NCBI GenBank assembly: GCA_016841645.1
Contig: JAENYS010000010.1
Span: 1-64,000, forward strand
Origin: Desulfoscipio geothermicus
Lineage (GTDB): Bacteria; Bacillota; Desulfotomaculia; Desulfotomaculales; Desulfallaceae
Reading direction: 5' to 3'
DNA: 64,000 nucleotides
Every line of letters begins with the position of its first letter. The first letter of the stretch is position 1. Below are positions 7,401 through 17,540 of this stretch, one piece after another. The notes beneath the pieces are model-generated. The model saw only the letters and a list, made by a program, of their open reading frames with translations, was not told the origin of the DNA and made no database searches. A program made the translations under genes and the position numbers.

Positions 7401-10160
7401 ATGCCTGAAATTTGGCAAAAGCTTAGTGTAGAAGAAACAGCCATGCGTTTAGAGGTCGATACGGTTAATGGGCTAATAGACAGCGAAGCCCGTAGCCGGC
7501 TGAAACGGGTGGGCCCCAATATGCTGGAAAGAGGACCCGAGGTTGCTGTGTGGCAGGTGCTTTTACATCAGTTTAAAGATTTAATAGTTTTAGTTTTATT
7601 GGCAGCTACGGCTATCAGCGGTTTTTTGGGTGAATGGTTTGATGCCGTTACCATATCCGGCTTAGTTTTACTTAATGTCGTGCTGGGAGTAGTTCAGGAA
7701 TACAGGGCTGCGCGAGCCATGGAGGCGCTCAGGGAGTTAGCCTCGCCCCAAGCTAGGGTAATCCGGGATCGCATTGAGAGGAAAATACCCGCTGCCGAGC
7801 TGGTGCCGGGGGATATAGTATTACTGGCGGCGGGAGACCGGGTTCCGGCGGATATTCGCCTAACCCAAACAATGGATCTGGAAGCAATGGAAGTTGTGTT
7901 AACCTATGCATCCACACCGGTACGCAAGCATACTCGCCCTTTGGAAAAAATGGCTGGTACGGCTGATGCAGGCAATATGGTGTTCATGGGGACGGTGTTG
8001 ACCAGCGGGCGTGGACAAGGTATTGTGGTAGCTACGGGTATAAATACGGAAATAGGCCAAATTGCCGGTGCGGTTCAGGAGGTTAAAGAGTCTACGCCGT
8101 TGCAGCAAAAGCTGGCTCAATTGGGCCGTGGTCTGGTATTTTTTTGCTTGGCCGTATGCACACTGGTGGTTGTGGTGGGTGTGCTGCGTGGTGAAGCAGC
8201 GTACCAGATGTTTCTTACCGGCCTTAGTCTGGCGGTGGCGACCATTCCCGAAGGGTTGCCGGCTATGATTACTATTGTACTTGCCGTTAGGATACAGCGG
8301 ATGATAGGCAAACAGGCCATCTTTAGGCGTTTGGCTGCTGTGGAAACGTTGGGATGTGTCACATTCATTTGTTCCAATAAAACCGGTACATTGACGCAAA
8401 ATGAGATGACTGTCCGACGGGTGTACCTGGCTGGTAGGGAAATGGAAATCAGCGGGGAAGGCTACGATCCCAAAGGCAAATTTACGGGCGACGCAGCCCC
8501 TGATGGGCCGGATTTTACCAAGCTTTTAAGTGTGGCGGCTCTATGTAATAATGCCACTCTTTATAAGGAAAATATGTCCATAGGCGGGTTGTTTAGAAGG
8601 GCAGGGCAGGATAAGGCTGTCGATACCCTTCGGGCACACGGTTGGCAGATTGCGGGCGATCCAACGGAAGGCGCTCTGTTGGTGCTGGCGGCAAAGGGGG
8701 GATTGTGGCGGGAACGGCTGGAAAAGAAGATGCGGCGCCTGGCGGAAATTCCTTTTGATGCAGAACGTAAACGCATGACGGTTATTTACAGAGAAGCCGG
8801 AAAAACTGAGGCCATGGTTAAGGGCGCACCCGAATTATTACTGAAATTATGCACTCATTACTTGCGGGACGGGCGTATAGTGCCGCTGGACGCCCGTGCC
8901 CGGTCCGCTTTTTTGGAAGCTATTTTTTCAATGGCAGATGGTGTGCTGCGGGTGCTGGGTTTGGCCTACCGCGAATTAGCGGCGGGTTTTTCCACCGAGC
9001 GGGTTGATGCGAAAGATATTGAGCGCAATTTGGTGTTCGTTGGGCTGGCCGGTATGATTAACCCGCCCCGGTCTTCAGCCATCGACGCTGTGCAGAAATG
9101 CCGGCGGGCCGGTATCCGGGTGGCTATGATTACCGGTGACCACCAGTTGACCGCCCAGGCAGTGGCCCGGGAAATGGGCATTGCGGGCCGTGATGACCAG
9201 GTACTTACCGGTGAACAGCTGGAGCAAATGAGTGATGATGAACTGGCCTGTGAGTCGGAGGAAGTGCGTGTTTACGTTCGGGTTTCACCCCGGCATAAAC
9301 TACGGATAATAAGGACATTAAAGCGCAAGGGGCACATAGTAGCCATGACGGGCGAAGGGGTTACGGACGCGCCTGTCATTAAAGAAGCGGATATAGGCGT
9401 TGCTATGGGCATTACGGGCACTGATGTAGCCAAGGAGGCGTCTGCCCTGGTGCTAACGGACGATAACTTTTCTTCTATTGCAGCGGCTGTGGAAGAAGGA
9501 CGAGGCATTTACGATAATATTCGCAAGTTTATCCGTTACTTGCTTTCATGTAATTTAGGGGAATTGTTAGTTATGTTTCTGGCTGTGCTGGGAGGAATGC
9601 CGCTGCCGCTGCTGCCCGTTCAAATACTGTGGACGAACCTGGTTACCGACGGCATCCCGGCTATGGCCTTGGGGATTGACCCCAACGATCGGGATATTAT
9701 GCGCCGACGGCCCCGGAATTCCCAAGAAAGTATATTTTCCCGCGGGATGGGTTGCCGGATTATCAGTAGCGGTAGTATTTTCGCAGTGTTGACCCTGGCG
9801 GTGTTCGGATTGGCTTACTACGACGGGCATAACCTGGATTTGGCACGTACTATGGCTTTTAACACACTGGTCTTTTTGCAGTTGTTTTATGTATTTTCCT
9901 GCCGTTCGGAACAACTGACCATTGGAGAGCTGGGAGTGCTTTCGAACCCGCAACTGGTTGGGGCAGTACTTATTTCCACTGTGCTGCAGTTGAGCATTAA
10001 TTATCTACCGTTTTTGCAATCTGTTTTTCATACTGCACCTCTTAGCCTGCCGCAATGGCTTATCATCATTGGTGTAGCTTTGCTGCCTAATCTGGGTGGT
10101 TTCCTGCCAAGGCAGCCGGTTAGCCGCCTGTGGGAGAGGGTAACCTATTTTAGGGTATGA
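7401..10160 (+). CDS. P2A-type Ca2+-ATPase homologue with its catalytic residues replaced (predicted pseudo-ATPase)
   Basis: Full-length relative of SERCA/PMR1-type calcium pumps with N-domain cation_ATPase_N, actuator, phosphorylation and nucleotide domains and about ten membrane helices. The ATG 7401 follows GGGGTGAGAG; an earlier ATG at 7377 is in frame but has no site. Numbering from 7377: the actuator TGES is TYAS (176-179), the phosphorylation motif DKTGT is NKTGT (Asn334, codon AAT at 8376), DPPR is NPPR (Asn562), and GDGVND is GEGVTD (660-664). Retained are KGAPE (482-486), TGD (586-588) and the membrane cation-site residues: PEGLP in M4 (Glu292), Asn726/Glu729 in M5, and Asn754/Thr757/Asp758 in M6. 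The phosphoenzyme cannot form on Asn, so pumping is not expected. The reading frame is otherwise clean across 2.8 kb, which argues for a selected non-pumping role rather than decay. It is monocistronic, with its own terminator. Confidence 0.88.
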   Translation: MPEIWQKLSVEETAMRLEVDTVNGLIDSEARSRLKRVGPNMLERGPEVAVWQVLLHQFKDLIVLVLLAATAISGFLGEWFDAVTISGLVLLNVVLGVVQEYRAARAMEALRELASPQARVIRDRIERKIPAAELVPGDIVLLAAGDRVPADIRLTQTMDLEAMEVVLTYASTPVRKHTRPLEKMAGTADAGNMVFMGTVLTSGRGQGIVVATGINTEIGQIAGAVQEVKESTPLQQKLAQLGRGLVFFCLAVCTLVVVVGVLRGEAAYQMFLTGLSLAVATIPEGLPAMITIVLAVRIQRMIGKQAIFRRLAAVETLGCVTFICSNKTGTLTQNEMTVRRVYLAGREMEISGEGYDPKGKFTGDAAPDGPDFTKLLSVAALCNNATLYKENMSIGGLFRRAGQDKAVDTLRAHGWQIAGDPTEGALLVLAAKGGLWRERLEKKMRRLAEIPFDAERKRMTVIYREAGKTEAMVKGAPELLLKLCTHYLRDGRIVPLDARARSAFLEAIFSMADGVLRVLGLAYRELAAGFSTERVDAKDIERNLVFVGLAGMINPPRSSAIDAVQKCRRAGIRVAMITGDHQLTAQAVAREMGIAGRDDQVLTGEQLEQMSDDELACESEEVRVYVRVSPRHKLRIIRTLKRKGHIVAMTGEGVTDAPVIKEADIGVAMGITGTDVAKEASALVLTDDNFSSIAAAVEEGRGIYDNIRKFIRYLLSCNLGELLVMFLAVLGGMPLPLLPVQILWTNLVTDGIPAMALGIDPNDRDIMRRRPRNSQESIFSRGMGCRIISSGSIFAVLTLAVFGLAYYDGHNLDLARTMAFNTLVFLQLFYVFSCRSEQLTIGELGVLSNPQLVGAVLISTVLQLSINYLPFLQSVFHTAPLSLPQWLIIIGVALLPNLGGFLPRQPVSRLWERVTYFRV

Positions 10161-10173
10161 TTTAGGCGGTACC

Positions 10174-10212
10174 AGCCCTTGAAGTTTTGTCACAAAACTT
10201 CAAGGGCTTTTT
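10174..10212 (+). terminator. Intrinsic terminator of the ATPase homologue
   Basis: Perfect 16-bp stem (AGCCCTTGAAGTTTTG at 10174-10189 with its complement at 10193-10208), a 3-base loop and a run of five T. It lies 14 bases after the stop codon. Confidence 0.9.
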
Positions 10213-10342
10213 GAAACGCATGGGCTTTTGATTGCTCCAAGAGATATCCTGTATACTTTTGAGTTGTCAGCAGGAAAGAATAGACGAGTGGGGAACTATA
10301 GTATAAAATATACGAGAAAAATGTCGGGGAGGAAAAATAGCT

Positions 10343-11182
10343 TTGCTTTTTACCAAAGTGCATGGATTAGGCAATGATTTTATTTTGGTCAATAAAAACG
10401 AGGCAAAAGATTTGCCTCGTGATCTGGCCGGGCTGGCGATAAAGATTTGCAACCGTTACTTCGGGGTGGGTGCAGACGGGCTGGTGCTGATCGGGCCTGG
10501 TGAAGAGGCTGACCTTGCTATGCAGATAATTAATTCCGACGGCAGCGAGGCAGAAATGTGCGGCAATGCTATTCGCTGCGTGGCTAAATATGCTTATGAA
10601 CGGGGTTTAGTTCGTAAAACTAAAATGGCCGTAGAAACAGGAGCGGGCATTAAATTGCCCGAGCTGATTATCAATAACGGTGCTGTCACGGCCGTACGGG
10701 TGGATATGGGTGAGCCGTACTTGGAAAGAGAACAGATTCCCATGACCGGGCTGCCCGGCCAGGTGGTCAATGAGCCGCTAGTGGCAGGTGATGATGTTTT
10801 TAACATTACCACGGTATCTATGGGCAATCCCCACTGCGTAATATTTGTGCCCGATATCGACGCAGTACCTTTAGAGAACTGGGGACTTCGTTTGGAAACA
10901 CATCCCGTCTTTCCTCGTAAAACAAATGTGGAGTTTGTTCAGATTTTAAATGATAATGAGGTGCGCATGCGGGTTTGGGAACGGGGTGCAGGACCTACGC
11001 TGGCCTGTGGTACCGGTGCTTGTGCTACTGCGGTGGCTGCGGTGCTTAACGGGCATACCGGCAGGACAGTTCGGGTTCATCTCTATAACGGGGCACTGGA
11101 CATAGAGTGGTCGGCGGATAATCACATCTATATGACCGGCTCTGCCGAGCAGGTTTTTACCGGCGATTATCCCATTAGCTAA
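10343..11182 (+). CDS. dapF: Diaminopimelate epimerase
   Basis: Cytoplasmic PLP-independent epimerase converting LL-diaminopimelate to the meso form for lysine and peptidoglycan synthesis. It has the two active-site cysteines in EMCGNAIRC and LACGTGACA, and the family start [11 protein letters not shown]. The TTG at 10343 lies 11 bases after GGGGAGG (10326-10332). The 279-residue length is normal. It sits just before dapL, so the LL-DAP branch (aminotransferase plus epimerase) is encoded together. Confidence 0.95.
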   Translation: MLFTKVHGLGNDFILVNKNEAKDLPRDLAGLAIKICNRYFGVGADGLVLIGPGEEADLAMQIINSDGSEAEMCGNAIRCVAKYAYERGLVRKTKMAVETGAGIKLPELIINNGAVTAVRVDMGEPYLEREQIPMTGLPGQVVNEPLVAGDDVFNITTVSMGNPHCVIFVPDIDAVPLENWGLRLETHPVFPRKTNVEFVQILNDNEVRMRVWERGAGPTLACGTGACATAVAAVLNGHTGRTVRVHLYNGALDIEWSADNHIYMTGSAEQVFTGDYPIS

Positions 11183-11382
11183 GTTAAACAGTGTAAGGAT
11201 TATTATGGAATTAATTTGGATCTTGGTATTAATGATTCGATAATTACAAGGTACTTAGCCGGCATGAGGTATACGCAGATAATATGTTTACCAAGCTTCC
11301 ATAAATTTCATCATAAAATACCATAAGTTACCAATAGTTTGTATGATTCTGATTGGACAAAATGGGAGGGTTTGTTTTAAAC

Positions 11383-12567
11383 ATGAAATTTGAACAAGCG
11401 CAAAGGATAACAAATTTGCCACCTTACTTGTTTGCCCGTATTGAAAAATTAATAAAAGAAAAGCGAGATGCCGGAGTGGATATCATCAGCCTGGGTATTG
11501 GCGATCCCGATATGCCCACCCCGAATTACATAATAGAAGAATTGCAAAAACAAGCTGAGATCGGGGCCAACCACCAGTACCCTTCTTCGGCAGGCATGCC
11601 GGCATACCGGAAGGCCGTGGCTCAGTGGTACAAAACCAGGTTTGGCGTAGAGCTTGACGCCGCAAGTGAAGTGGTTTCCCTTATCGGCTCCAAAGAGGGG
11701 ATAGCGCACATATCCTTTTGCTACTTAAATCCCGGCGATACTGTTTTGGTGCCTGACCCCGGGTATCCTGTATACGCCGGAGGTGCCATTTTAGCCGGTG
11801 CCGAGCCCTACTATATGCCCTTGAAGGCGGAAAAAGGCTTTTTACCTGACTTAAGTGCGATTCCTTCCGGTGTGGCTCGCCAGGCCAAAATGATGTTTAT
11901 CAATTACCCCAATAACCCTACCGGTGCCGTGGCTGGCGAGGAGTTTTACCGGGAAGTAATCGCTTTTGCCAAAGAGAACAATATTTTAATTTGCCACGAT
12001 GCCGCATATTCAGAAATTGCCTTTGATGGCTATGAACCCCCAAGTTTCCTGCAGTATCCCGGTGCCAAGGAAGTAGGCATAGAGTTTCACTCGGTATCCA
12101 AGACTTATAACATGACCGGCTGGCGCATTGGCTGGGCCGCCGGACACCCCCAGGCGGTTGAGGCGCTGGGCAGATTAAAATCAAACATTGATTCAGGGCA
12201 GTTTCAAGCCATTCAATATGCCGCCATTCAAGGACTGACCGGACCTCAAGATGCCGTACTGCAGATGCGGAAAGTCTACCAGGAACGGCGGGATATTCTG
12301 GTGGATGCCTTAAACAGTATGGGCTGGCGGTTGGAGAAGCCGAAGGCTACGTTTTATGTATGGGCACCGGTACCTGCGGGATATACCTCGGAATCTTTTG
12401 CCGAGCTGGTTTTAGATAAGGCCGGTGTGGTGATTACCCCGGGCAGCGGGTACGGCAGCAATAGTGACGGTTTTTTCCGCATAGCTTTAACGGTGGAAAA
12501 GGAACGGTTGATAGAGGCGGTGGAGCGGATGGAGAAAAATATCGGTATGGTTAAGTTTGAGTCTTGA
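11383..12567 (+). CDS. dapL: LL-diaminopimelate aminotransferase
   Basis: Class I/II PLP aminotransferase that turns tetrahydrodipicolinate directly into LL-diaminopimelate with glutamate as donor, feeding dapF next door. Visible are [13 protein letters not shown] near the N-terminus, the PLP-phosphate and ring contacts ([28 protein letters not shown]) and the Schiff-base lysine in [20 protein letters not shown] 11383 is chosen because GGGAGGG lies 12 bases upstream; an in-frame TTG at 11353 lies before that site. The assignment rests on the DapL-type [11 protein letters not shown] segment and the dapF neighbour; a related aminotransferase specificity is possible. Confidence 0.85.
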   Translation: MKFEQAQRITNLPPYLFARIEKLIKEKRDAGVDIISLGIGDPDMPTPNYIIEELQKQAEIGANHQYPSSAGMPAYRKAVAQWYKTRFGVELDAASEVVSLIGSKEGIAHISFCYLNPGDTVLVPDPGYPVYAGGAILAGAEPYYMPLKAEKGFLPDLSAIPSGVARQAKMMFINYPNNPTGAVAGEEFYREVIAFAKENNILICHDAAYSEIAFDGYEPPSFLQYPGAKEVGIEFHSVSKTYNMTGWRIGWAAGHPQAVEALGRLKSNIDSGQFQAIQYAAIQGLTGPQDAVLQMRKVYQERRDILVDALNSMGWRLEKPKATFYVWAPVPAGYTSESFAELVLDKAGVVITPGSGYGSNSDGFFRIALTVEKERLIEAVERMEKNIGMVKFES

Positions 12568-12678
12568 TTTATCATGAAATTGGCTATGTCTCTCTGTTTT
12601 TAGTGCCATTTTACTATAATTTAAGTTTGCACGGTTTTAGTTAAATCAATTTATTATAATAATTAGGAGGATGGAAAT

Positions 12679-13872
12679 TTGAAATTAGCTGAGCGTGCCC
12701 AAAACATCAGTCCATCTCCCACCTTATCTATTGACGCTCAGGCCAAGAAAATGACGGCCGGGGGGGTAAAGGTGATAAACTTCGGTGCCGGCGAGCCGGA
12801 CTTCGATACACCGGAGAATATTAAGCAGGCCGCGGTAAAGGCTATTGCTGATGGGATGACTAAATATACCCCGGTAGCCGGTATAGAGTCATTGCGCCAA
12901 GCTATAGTTAAAAAGCTGGCCAAGGATAATGGCTTGCAGTATGAGCTCGGCCAAATAGTGGTTTCCGCCGGGGCTAAGCATTCGCTGTATAATGTCTTTC
13001 AGGTGCTGTGCCAGGAAGGGGACGAAGTGATTCTGCCCGCCCCATACTGGGTTACCTATCTGGAACAAATTAAACTAACGGGTGCCAAGCCTGTTATAGT
13101 ACCTACTACAGTGGAAAATGGATTCAAGATGACGCCTGCACAGCTGCAAAACGCTATTACTCCTAATAGCCGGCTATTTGTATTAAACAGTCCCAGTAAC
13201 CCAACCGGTGTTGTATATACCAAAGCTGAGCTGGAGGCCCTGGGAGAAATATTAGAAAAGAATAACATAGCCATTATCTCTGATGAAATATATGAAAAAC
13301 TAATTTATAACGGTGACCGGCATATTAGTATTGCTTCCTTAAGTCCTGGTTTAAAAGATTTGACCGTGATAATCAACGGGGTTTCAAAATCTTATGCTAT
13401 GACCGGGTGGCGCATCGGTTATGCTGCTGCGCCGCTGCCGGTAGCCAAGGCTATGGCTGACCTGCAAAGCCACTCAACCTCCAACCCTACTTCCATTGCC
13501 CAGGCGGCCAGCTTGGAAGCCCTTACAGGCACACAGGAGTCTGTGCAGCAAATGGTGGCTGAGTTTGTCAAACGGCGGGATTATATGGTGGAAAGGCTAA
13601 CCGCTATTCCCGGTGTCCAGTGTAATCTTCCGGGCGGGGCGTTTTATGTATTCCCGGATGTAAAGGCCCTGATAGGCAAAAGTTATGCCGGTGAAACGAT
13701 CAATAATGTAACCGACCTGGCCAGGGTGCTTTTGGAAATAGAACATGTAGCTATTGTACCCGGCGTGGCTTTTGGTGATGACAATTGCTTCCGTCTATCC
13801 TATGCCACCTCTATGGATAATATCCGTGAGGGGCTGGACCTAATTGAAAAGGTCCTCAAAGCACTTCAATAA
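12679..13872 (+). CDS. aspC: Aspartate aminotransferase family protein (class I)
   Basis: PLP-dependent transaminase of the I-gamma aspartate type. It has the N-terminal INFGAGEPDFDTPENI, the substrate/PLP segments NSPSNPTGVVYT and SDEIYEKLIYNG, the PLP lysine in GVSKSYAMTGWRIGYA and the C-terminal arginine in FRLSYATS. The TTG at 12679 follows AGGAGG (12665-12670). The 397 residues match the family. It follows dapL after about 110 bases and may be co-transcribed. It could make aspartate, the precursor of the lysine/DAP route, but substrate range cannot be read from sequence. Confidence 0.88.
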   Translation: MKLAERAQNISPSPTLSIDAQAKKMTAGGVKVINFGAGEPDFDTPENIKQAAVKAIADGMTKYTPVAGIESLRQAIVKKLAKDNGLQYELGQIVVSAGAKHSLYNVFQVLCQEGDEVILPAPYWVTYLEQIKLTGAKPVIVPTTVENGFKMTPAQLQNAITPNSRLFVLNSPSNPTGVVYTKAELEALGEILEKNNIAIISDEIYEKLIYNGDRHISIASLSPGLKDLTVIINGVSKSYAMTGWRIGYAAAPLPVAKAMADLQSHSTSNPTSIAQAASLEALTGTQESVQQMVAEFVKRRDYMVERLTAIPGVQCNLPGGAFYVFPDVKALIGKSYAGETINNVTDLARVLLEIEHVAIVPGVAFGDDNCFRLSYATSMDNIREGLDLIEKVLKALQ

Positions 13873-13902
13873 TAACCTGAGCAATCGGTCCCGGGCGATA
13901 TT

Positions 13903-13943
13903 AAAAAACGCGTCGTAGGATATTTACCCCGGCGTGTTTTTTT
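13903..13943 (+). terminator. Intrinsic terminator after the aminotransferase
   Basis: The stem AAAAAACGCGTCG pairs with CGGCGTGTTTTTT with two G-U wobbles and ends in seven T. It lies about 30 bases after the stop. Confidence 0.75.
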
Positions 13944-14146
13944 GTACTTAATTAACTCGCTTTTATGTCAATGAACTTTTTCACAAAATAAATATTTGTA
14001 TTGGTCGTCTATCGGCTTTGGATAAAGAATATCATTGATTTTCTTTTTTTTAAAAGGAATTTCTTTTTTTAGGTAGAAAAATTATTTTTAGTATCCAGAG
14101 TCAATACTATATATACAACTAAACAGGATTGGGTGGTGGAAGGATA

Positions 14147-15025
14147 TTGATAAAAAGCATGACCGGGTTCGGGCGTGGAGGAACAAATTCGGATACGTTT
14201 AAAATAAATATTGAAATGAAGTCGGTAAATCATCGCTATTGTGAAATTGTTTTGCACATGCCCCGGTCCATGAATGTACTGGAAGACCGTATTAAGCGGG
14301 TAATACAGCAAAAAATTGCCCGAGGTAGGGTGGATGTATATATAAATGCACATATGTGCGGTCCAGATAGGACAGAGGTAAAAGTGGATGGATCTCTGGC
14401 TGCCTCTTACATACAGGCGGTAAAGGAGCTTAAAGACAAATTGCCTTTAACCGGGGAGGCAAGTGTGACGGAATTGCTGCAGCTACCTGGTGTATTTTCC
14501 TTGGAAGAGCCCGAAGAGGATATGGAACAATGGTGGCCTGATATTGAAGCAGCATTGGAACATGCACGGGCAGGATTAATGGACATGCGTGTCAAAGAGG
14601 GAGACTTATTAGCTGTTGATATCAAGGAGCGGAGTGGTCGTATAGATGCGTTTGTCAATGAAATAGAACAGCGTTCACCGGTGGTGGTAGAAGAATATCG
14701 CGAGCGACTGCGCCAGCGACTGCATGACCTACTGGAGTCCGGAACATTGGATCCGGCCCGGCTGGATGCCGAGGTGGTGGTACTTGCAGAGCGATCCAGT
14801 ATCGCGGAGGAAATTGTGCGGTTGAGAAGTCACCTGTTGCAGTTGGGTGATTGTTTGGAACTCAGTTCTCCGGTGGGACGAAAACTTGATTTTTTATTGC
14901 AGGAGCTGAACAGGGAAATTAATACAATCTCCTCAAAATCTTCTGATTTGATTATCAACCGTACTGTTGTAGAAGTTAAGAGTGAATTGGAAAAAATAAG
15001 AGAGCAAATCCAAAATATTGAATAA
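14147..15025 (+). CDS. yicC: YicC/YloC-family endoribonuclease
   Basis: Conserved bacterial RNase family that cuts structured RNAs. The product begins [11 protein letters not shown], the family signature, and ends with the second conserved block ([21 protein letters not shown]). TTG 14147 is preferred over the in-frame TTG at 14129 because GGTGGAAGG lies between them at the right distance. It is the first gene of a yicC-remA-gmk-rpoZ-coaBC run, a common Firmicute order, so it is probably co-transcribed with RNA polymerase omega and guanylate kinase. Confidence 0.9.
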   Translation: MIKSMTGFGRGGTNSDTFKINIEMKSVNHRYCEIVLHMPRSMNVLEDRIKRVIQQKIARGRVDVYINAHMCGPDRTEVKVDGSLAASYIQAVKELKDKLPLTGEASVTELLQLPGVFSLEEPEEDMEQWWPDIEAALEHARAGLMDMRVKEGDLLAVDIKERSGRIDAFVNEIEQRSPVVVEEYRERLRQRLHDLLESGTLDPARLDAEVVVLAERSSIAEEIVRLRSHLLQLGDCLELSSPVGRKLDFLLQELNREINTISSKSSDLIINRTVVEVKSELEKIREQIQNIE

Positions 15026-15041
15026 CATGGGAGGTAAGGAA

Positions 15042-15311
15042 ATGGAAATAAAATTAATAAATATTGGTTTTGGCAATATTGTTTCAGCCAACCGTATTAT
15101 TGCCATTGTCAGTCCTGAATCGGCACCAATTAAAAGAATCATCACCGAGGCCAGGGACAGGGGCATGCTGGTTGACGCCACTTATGGCCGCCGTACCAGG
15201 GCAGTCATTATTACAGACAGTGATCATGTCATTCTTTCAGCAGTACAGCCTGAAACCGTGGCCCATCGTTTGGTCAATAAGGATAGTGTTGTTGGGAACG
15301 ATGAGGAATAA
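15042..15311 (+). CDS. remA: Extracellular matrix regulator RemA (DUF370)
   Basis: Small DNA-binding regulator of biofilm matrix genes and osmoprotection in Bacillus. The whole 89-residue product matches the family ([38 protein letters not shown]). ATG 15042 follows GGGAGGT; an upstream in-frame TTG at 15018 overlaps the yicC end. Its 3' end overlaps the start of gmk by 11 bases, so the two are translationally linked. Confidence 0.93.
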   Translation: MEIKLINIGFGNIVSANRIIAIVSPESAPIKRIITEARDRGMLVDATYGRRTRAVIITDSDHVILSAVQPETVAHRLVNKDSVVGNDEE

Positions 15312-15912
15312 AACCAAGGGGAATTTAATAGTGATATCGGGCCCTTCAGGGACCGGCAAGGGAACGGTTTGCCAGGGCCTTATAAAAGAACTGACGAACT
15401 TGCAGCTTTCCATTTCAGCGACGAGCAGAAAACCTCGCGGCACTGAACAGCATGGGGTTGATTATTATTTTTTAACTCGGGAGCAATTTAAGTCTATGAT
15501 TACCGCTAATCAGTTGTTGGAGTGGGCTGATGTATACGGGAATTATTATGGAACACCGCAACAGCCTGTGGTAGATGCTGTTAACCGGGGTGTGGATGTT
15601 ATTTTGGAAATTGACGTCCAAGGTGCACTGCATGTGAAAAGCAAGTATCCTGATGGCGTACTGATTTTTTTGATTCCTCCATCTCGAGCTGAACTGGCCA
15701 GGCGTCTGAAAAATAGGGGTACTGACAACAGCGGAGATATTGAACACCGGTTGCAGTCGGCGGAAAGAGAAATTAAAGAAATACGCAAGTATGATTACTT
15801 GGTCATTAACGATGACCTGGGTGACGCGGTCAAAAGGATTTGTGCTATCATTATTGCGGAAAGGTGTCGTCCCAGGCTTTTTGATATGGAATTGTTTTTA
15901 CAATGTTATTAA
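15301..15912 (+). CDS. gmk: Guanylate kinase
   Basis: Phosphorylates GMP to GDP. It has the Walker [13 protein letters not shown] close to the N-terminus, the GMP-binding [19 protein letters not shown] and the lid region. ATG 15301 gives a normal 203-residue enzyme. The open frame reaches further upstream, but that part overlaps remA in another frame and lacks kinase sequence. It starts 11 bases inside remA. The last residues (DMELFLQCY) are not conserved. Confidence 0.94.
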   Translation: MRNKTKGNLIVISGPSGTGKGTVCQGLIKELTNLQLSISATSRKPRGTEQHGVDYYFLTREQFKSMITANQLLEWADVYGNYYGTPQQPVVDAVNRGVDVILEIDVQGALHVKSKYPDGVLIFLIPPSRAELARRLKNRGTDNSGDIEHRLQSAEREIKEIRKYDYLVINDDLGDAVKRICAIIIAERCRPRLFDMELFLQCY

Positions 15913-16061
15913 ATTGTTGAGAGTGTATATACTCATCTTAATTTATACAATTTGATGTGAGAGAAATCTGCATAATATATTTAAATTACAAGGTATATAC
16001 TTTAAATTAGTAAGCTTTAACTTGGCATTACGATAAATAATATTTGGAGGTTTAAGCTCTA

Positions 16062-16286
16062 ATGGCCCTTAATAAACCTTCCTTGGATGATTTAATGGAT
16101 TATGTGGACAGCCGGTATACTCTAGTGGTAATATCGGCTAAGCGTGCGCGTCAGGTAACGGAAATAGCCATTCAACAGGATGAAGAAGAGAAAACCTGGG
16201 TATTTGATAAACCTGTCTCGGCGGCGCTAAAAGAAGTTGCTCAGGGGAATGTAACGTTCCGGAGAACCAAGCAGGGGATTAAATAA
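16062..16286 (+). CDS. rpoZ: DNA-directed RNA polymerase omega subunit
   Basis: 74-residue omega subunit that assists assembly of the beta' subunit. It shows the usual PSLDDLMDYVDSRYTLVVISAKRARQV-type core and a KPVSAALKEVAQGNV tail. ATG 16062 follows TTGGAGGTT. It lies between gmk and coaBC, the normal Firmicute position, though a 149-base AT-rich gap separates it from gmk and may hold its own promoter. Confidence 0.94.
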   Translation: MALNKPSLDDLMDYVDSRYTLVVISAKRARQVTEIAIQQDEEEKTWVFDKPVSAALKEVAQGNVTFRRTKQGIK

Positions 16287-16298
16287 CGGGGGTGACTC

Positions 16299-17516
16299 AT
16301 GCTTACTGGTAAATTCTTTGTTATTGGGGTTACCGGCGGAATTGCCGCTTACCGTGCTCTTGATCTGGTAAGTGGCTTGGTCAAGGCCGGTGCCGAGGTG
16401 CATGTAATCATGACTGTCGGAGCACAGCAATTCGTAAGGCCCCTGGCGTTTGAATCCATTTCGCACAACCGCGTGCATATCGATACCTTTGAAACTCCGC
16501 CGGGCTGGCACTACCCTCACCTGGAGCTGGCCCGTCAGGCTGATATGGCCCTGATAGTGCCCGCTACCGCCAATATTCTAGCCAAACTGGCCTGCGGTTT
16601 GGCCGATGATTTGCTAACCACCACAGTACTGGCCATGAGTTGCCCCGTACTGATCTGCCCGGCCATGAATGTGCACATGTATCTAAACCAAGTCGTGCAG
16701 GACAACCTGAGCCGCTTGCGCCGGACGGGCTTTAAAATTGTGGATCCGGCCGTAGGGCCTCAGGCCTGTGGGGATGAGGGACCGGGGCGGCTAGCCGATG
16801 TGGCGGTGATCATGGAAAAGATTAAAAAGGTGCTGGAGCCTAAAAAGGATTTGATCCATCGTACGGTTCTGGTTACTGCCGGGGGTACCTGCGAACCAAT
16901 AGATCCGGTAAGATATGTGGGCAATCGTAGTTCCGGCAAAATGGGCTATGCGCTGGCTGAAACAGCTGTCCATAGGGGGGCGAAGGTTTATCTGGTATCA
17001 GCGCCTACCCGGCTGGCTGCACCTGAAGGGGCGCATTTAATTAACGTAGAAACCGCTGAGCAAATGTACCAGGCAGTTCTGGAACTGTATCCCCAAGTGG
17101 ATGTGGTTATCAAAGCGGCTGCTGTGGCAGATTACCGTCCCCGGGTAGCGGCCACTCAAAAAATCAAAAAAAAAGAAGCCGGTCTAGTGCTGGAGCTGGA
17201 AAAAAACCCGGACATCTTGATGGAACTGGGCAAACAAAAAAAACACCAGCTACTGGTGGGGTTCGCTGCTGAAACTGAGGATGTAATAAATCATGCCAGG
17301 GAAAAAGTAAATAAAAAGAATTTGGATCTGCTGGTGGCCAACGATGTCACTCAACCAGGAGCCGGTTTCGGTTCCGATACTAATATAGTAAATATATTAT
17401 ATCCGGACGGAAAGGTGGAGCCGCTGCCGGAGATGGACAAGCTGGCACTTAGTGAGGTTATCTGGGATAAAGTGCAACAATTAATGGTAGACAAAAAAAT
17501 ATACGCAGCAGATTAA
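16299..17516 (+). CDS. coaBC: Bifunctional phosphopantothenoylcysteine decarboxylase / phosphopantothenate-cysteine ligase
   Basis: Carries out two consecutive steps of coenzyme A synthesis. The FMN-dependent CoaC half (about 1-185) shows GVTGGIAAYRALD, PATANILAKLA and PAMNVHMY. The CoaB half (about 190-400) shows TAGGTCEPIDPVRYVGNRSSGKMG and the KKEAGLVLELEKNPDIL region. Length 405 is standard. ATG 16299 lies 13 bases after rpoZ, with GGGGGTGA as ribosome site. A terminator overlaps its end. Confidence 0.95.
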   Translation: MLTGKFFVIGVTGGIAAYRALDLVSGLVKAGAEVHVIMTVGAQQFVRPLAFESISHNRVHIDTFETPPGWHYPHLELARQADMALIVPATANILAKLACGLADDLLTTTVLAMSCPVLICPAMNVHMYLNQVVQDNLSRLRRTGFKIVDPAVGPQACGDEGPGRLADVAVIMEKIKKVLEPKKDLIHRTVLVTAGGTCEPIDPVRYVGNRSSGKMGYALAETAVHRGAKVYLVSAPTRLAAPEGAHLINVETAEQMYQAVLELYPQVDVVIKAAAVADYRPRVAATQKIKKKEAGLVLELEKNPDILMELGKQKKHQLLVGFAAETEDVINHAREKVNKKNLDLLVANDVTQPGAGFGSDTNIVNILYPDGKVEPLPEMDKLALSEVIWDKVQQLMVDKKIYAAD

Positions 17517-17540
17517 TTTGCTGCGTTATATTATGTTTTT
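17499..17540 (+). terminator. Intrinsic terminator of coaBC
   Basis: The stem ATATACGCAGCA pairs with TGCTGCGTTATAT (one bulge), partly inside the coaBC end, followed by TTATGTTTTT. Confidence 0.7.

Noticed and set aside
11183-11382. Lysine riboswitch or T-box before dapL
   Set aside because: None of the conserved sequence blocks of either element is present in the spacer.
15064-15300. N-terminal extension of gmk
   Set aside because: It is remA read in another frame; guanylate kinase sequence begins at ATG 15301 just before its Walker A.
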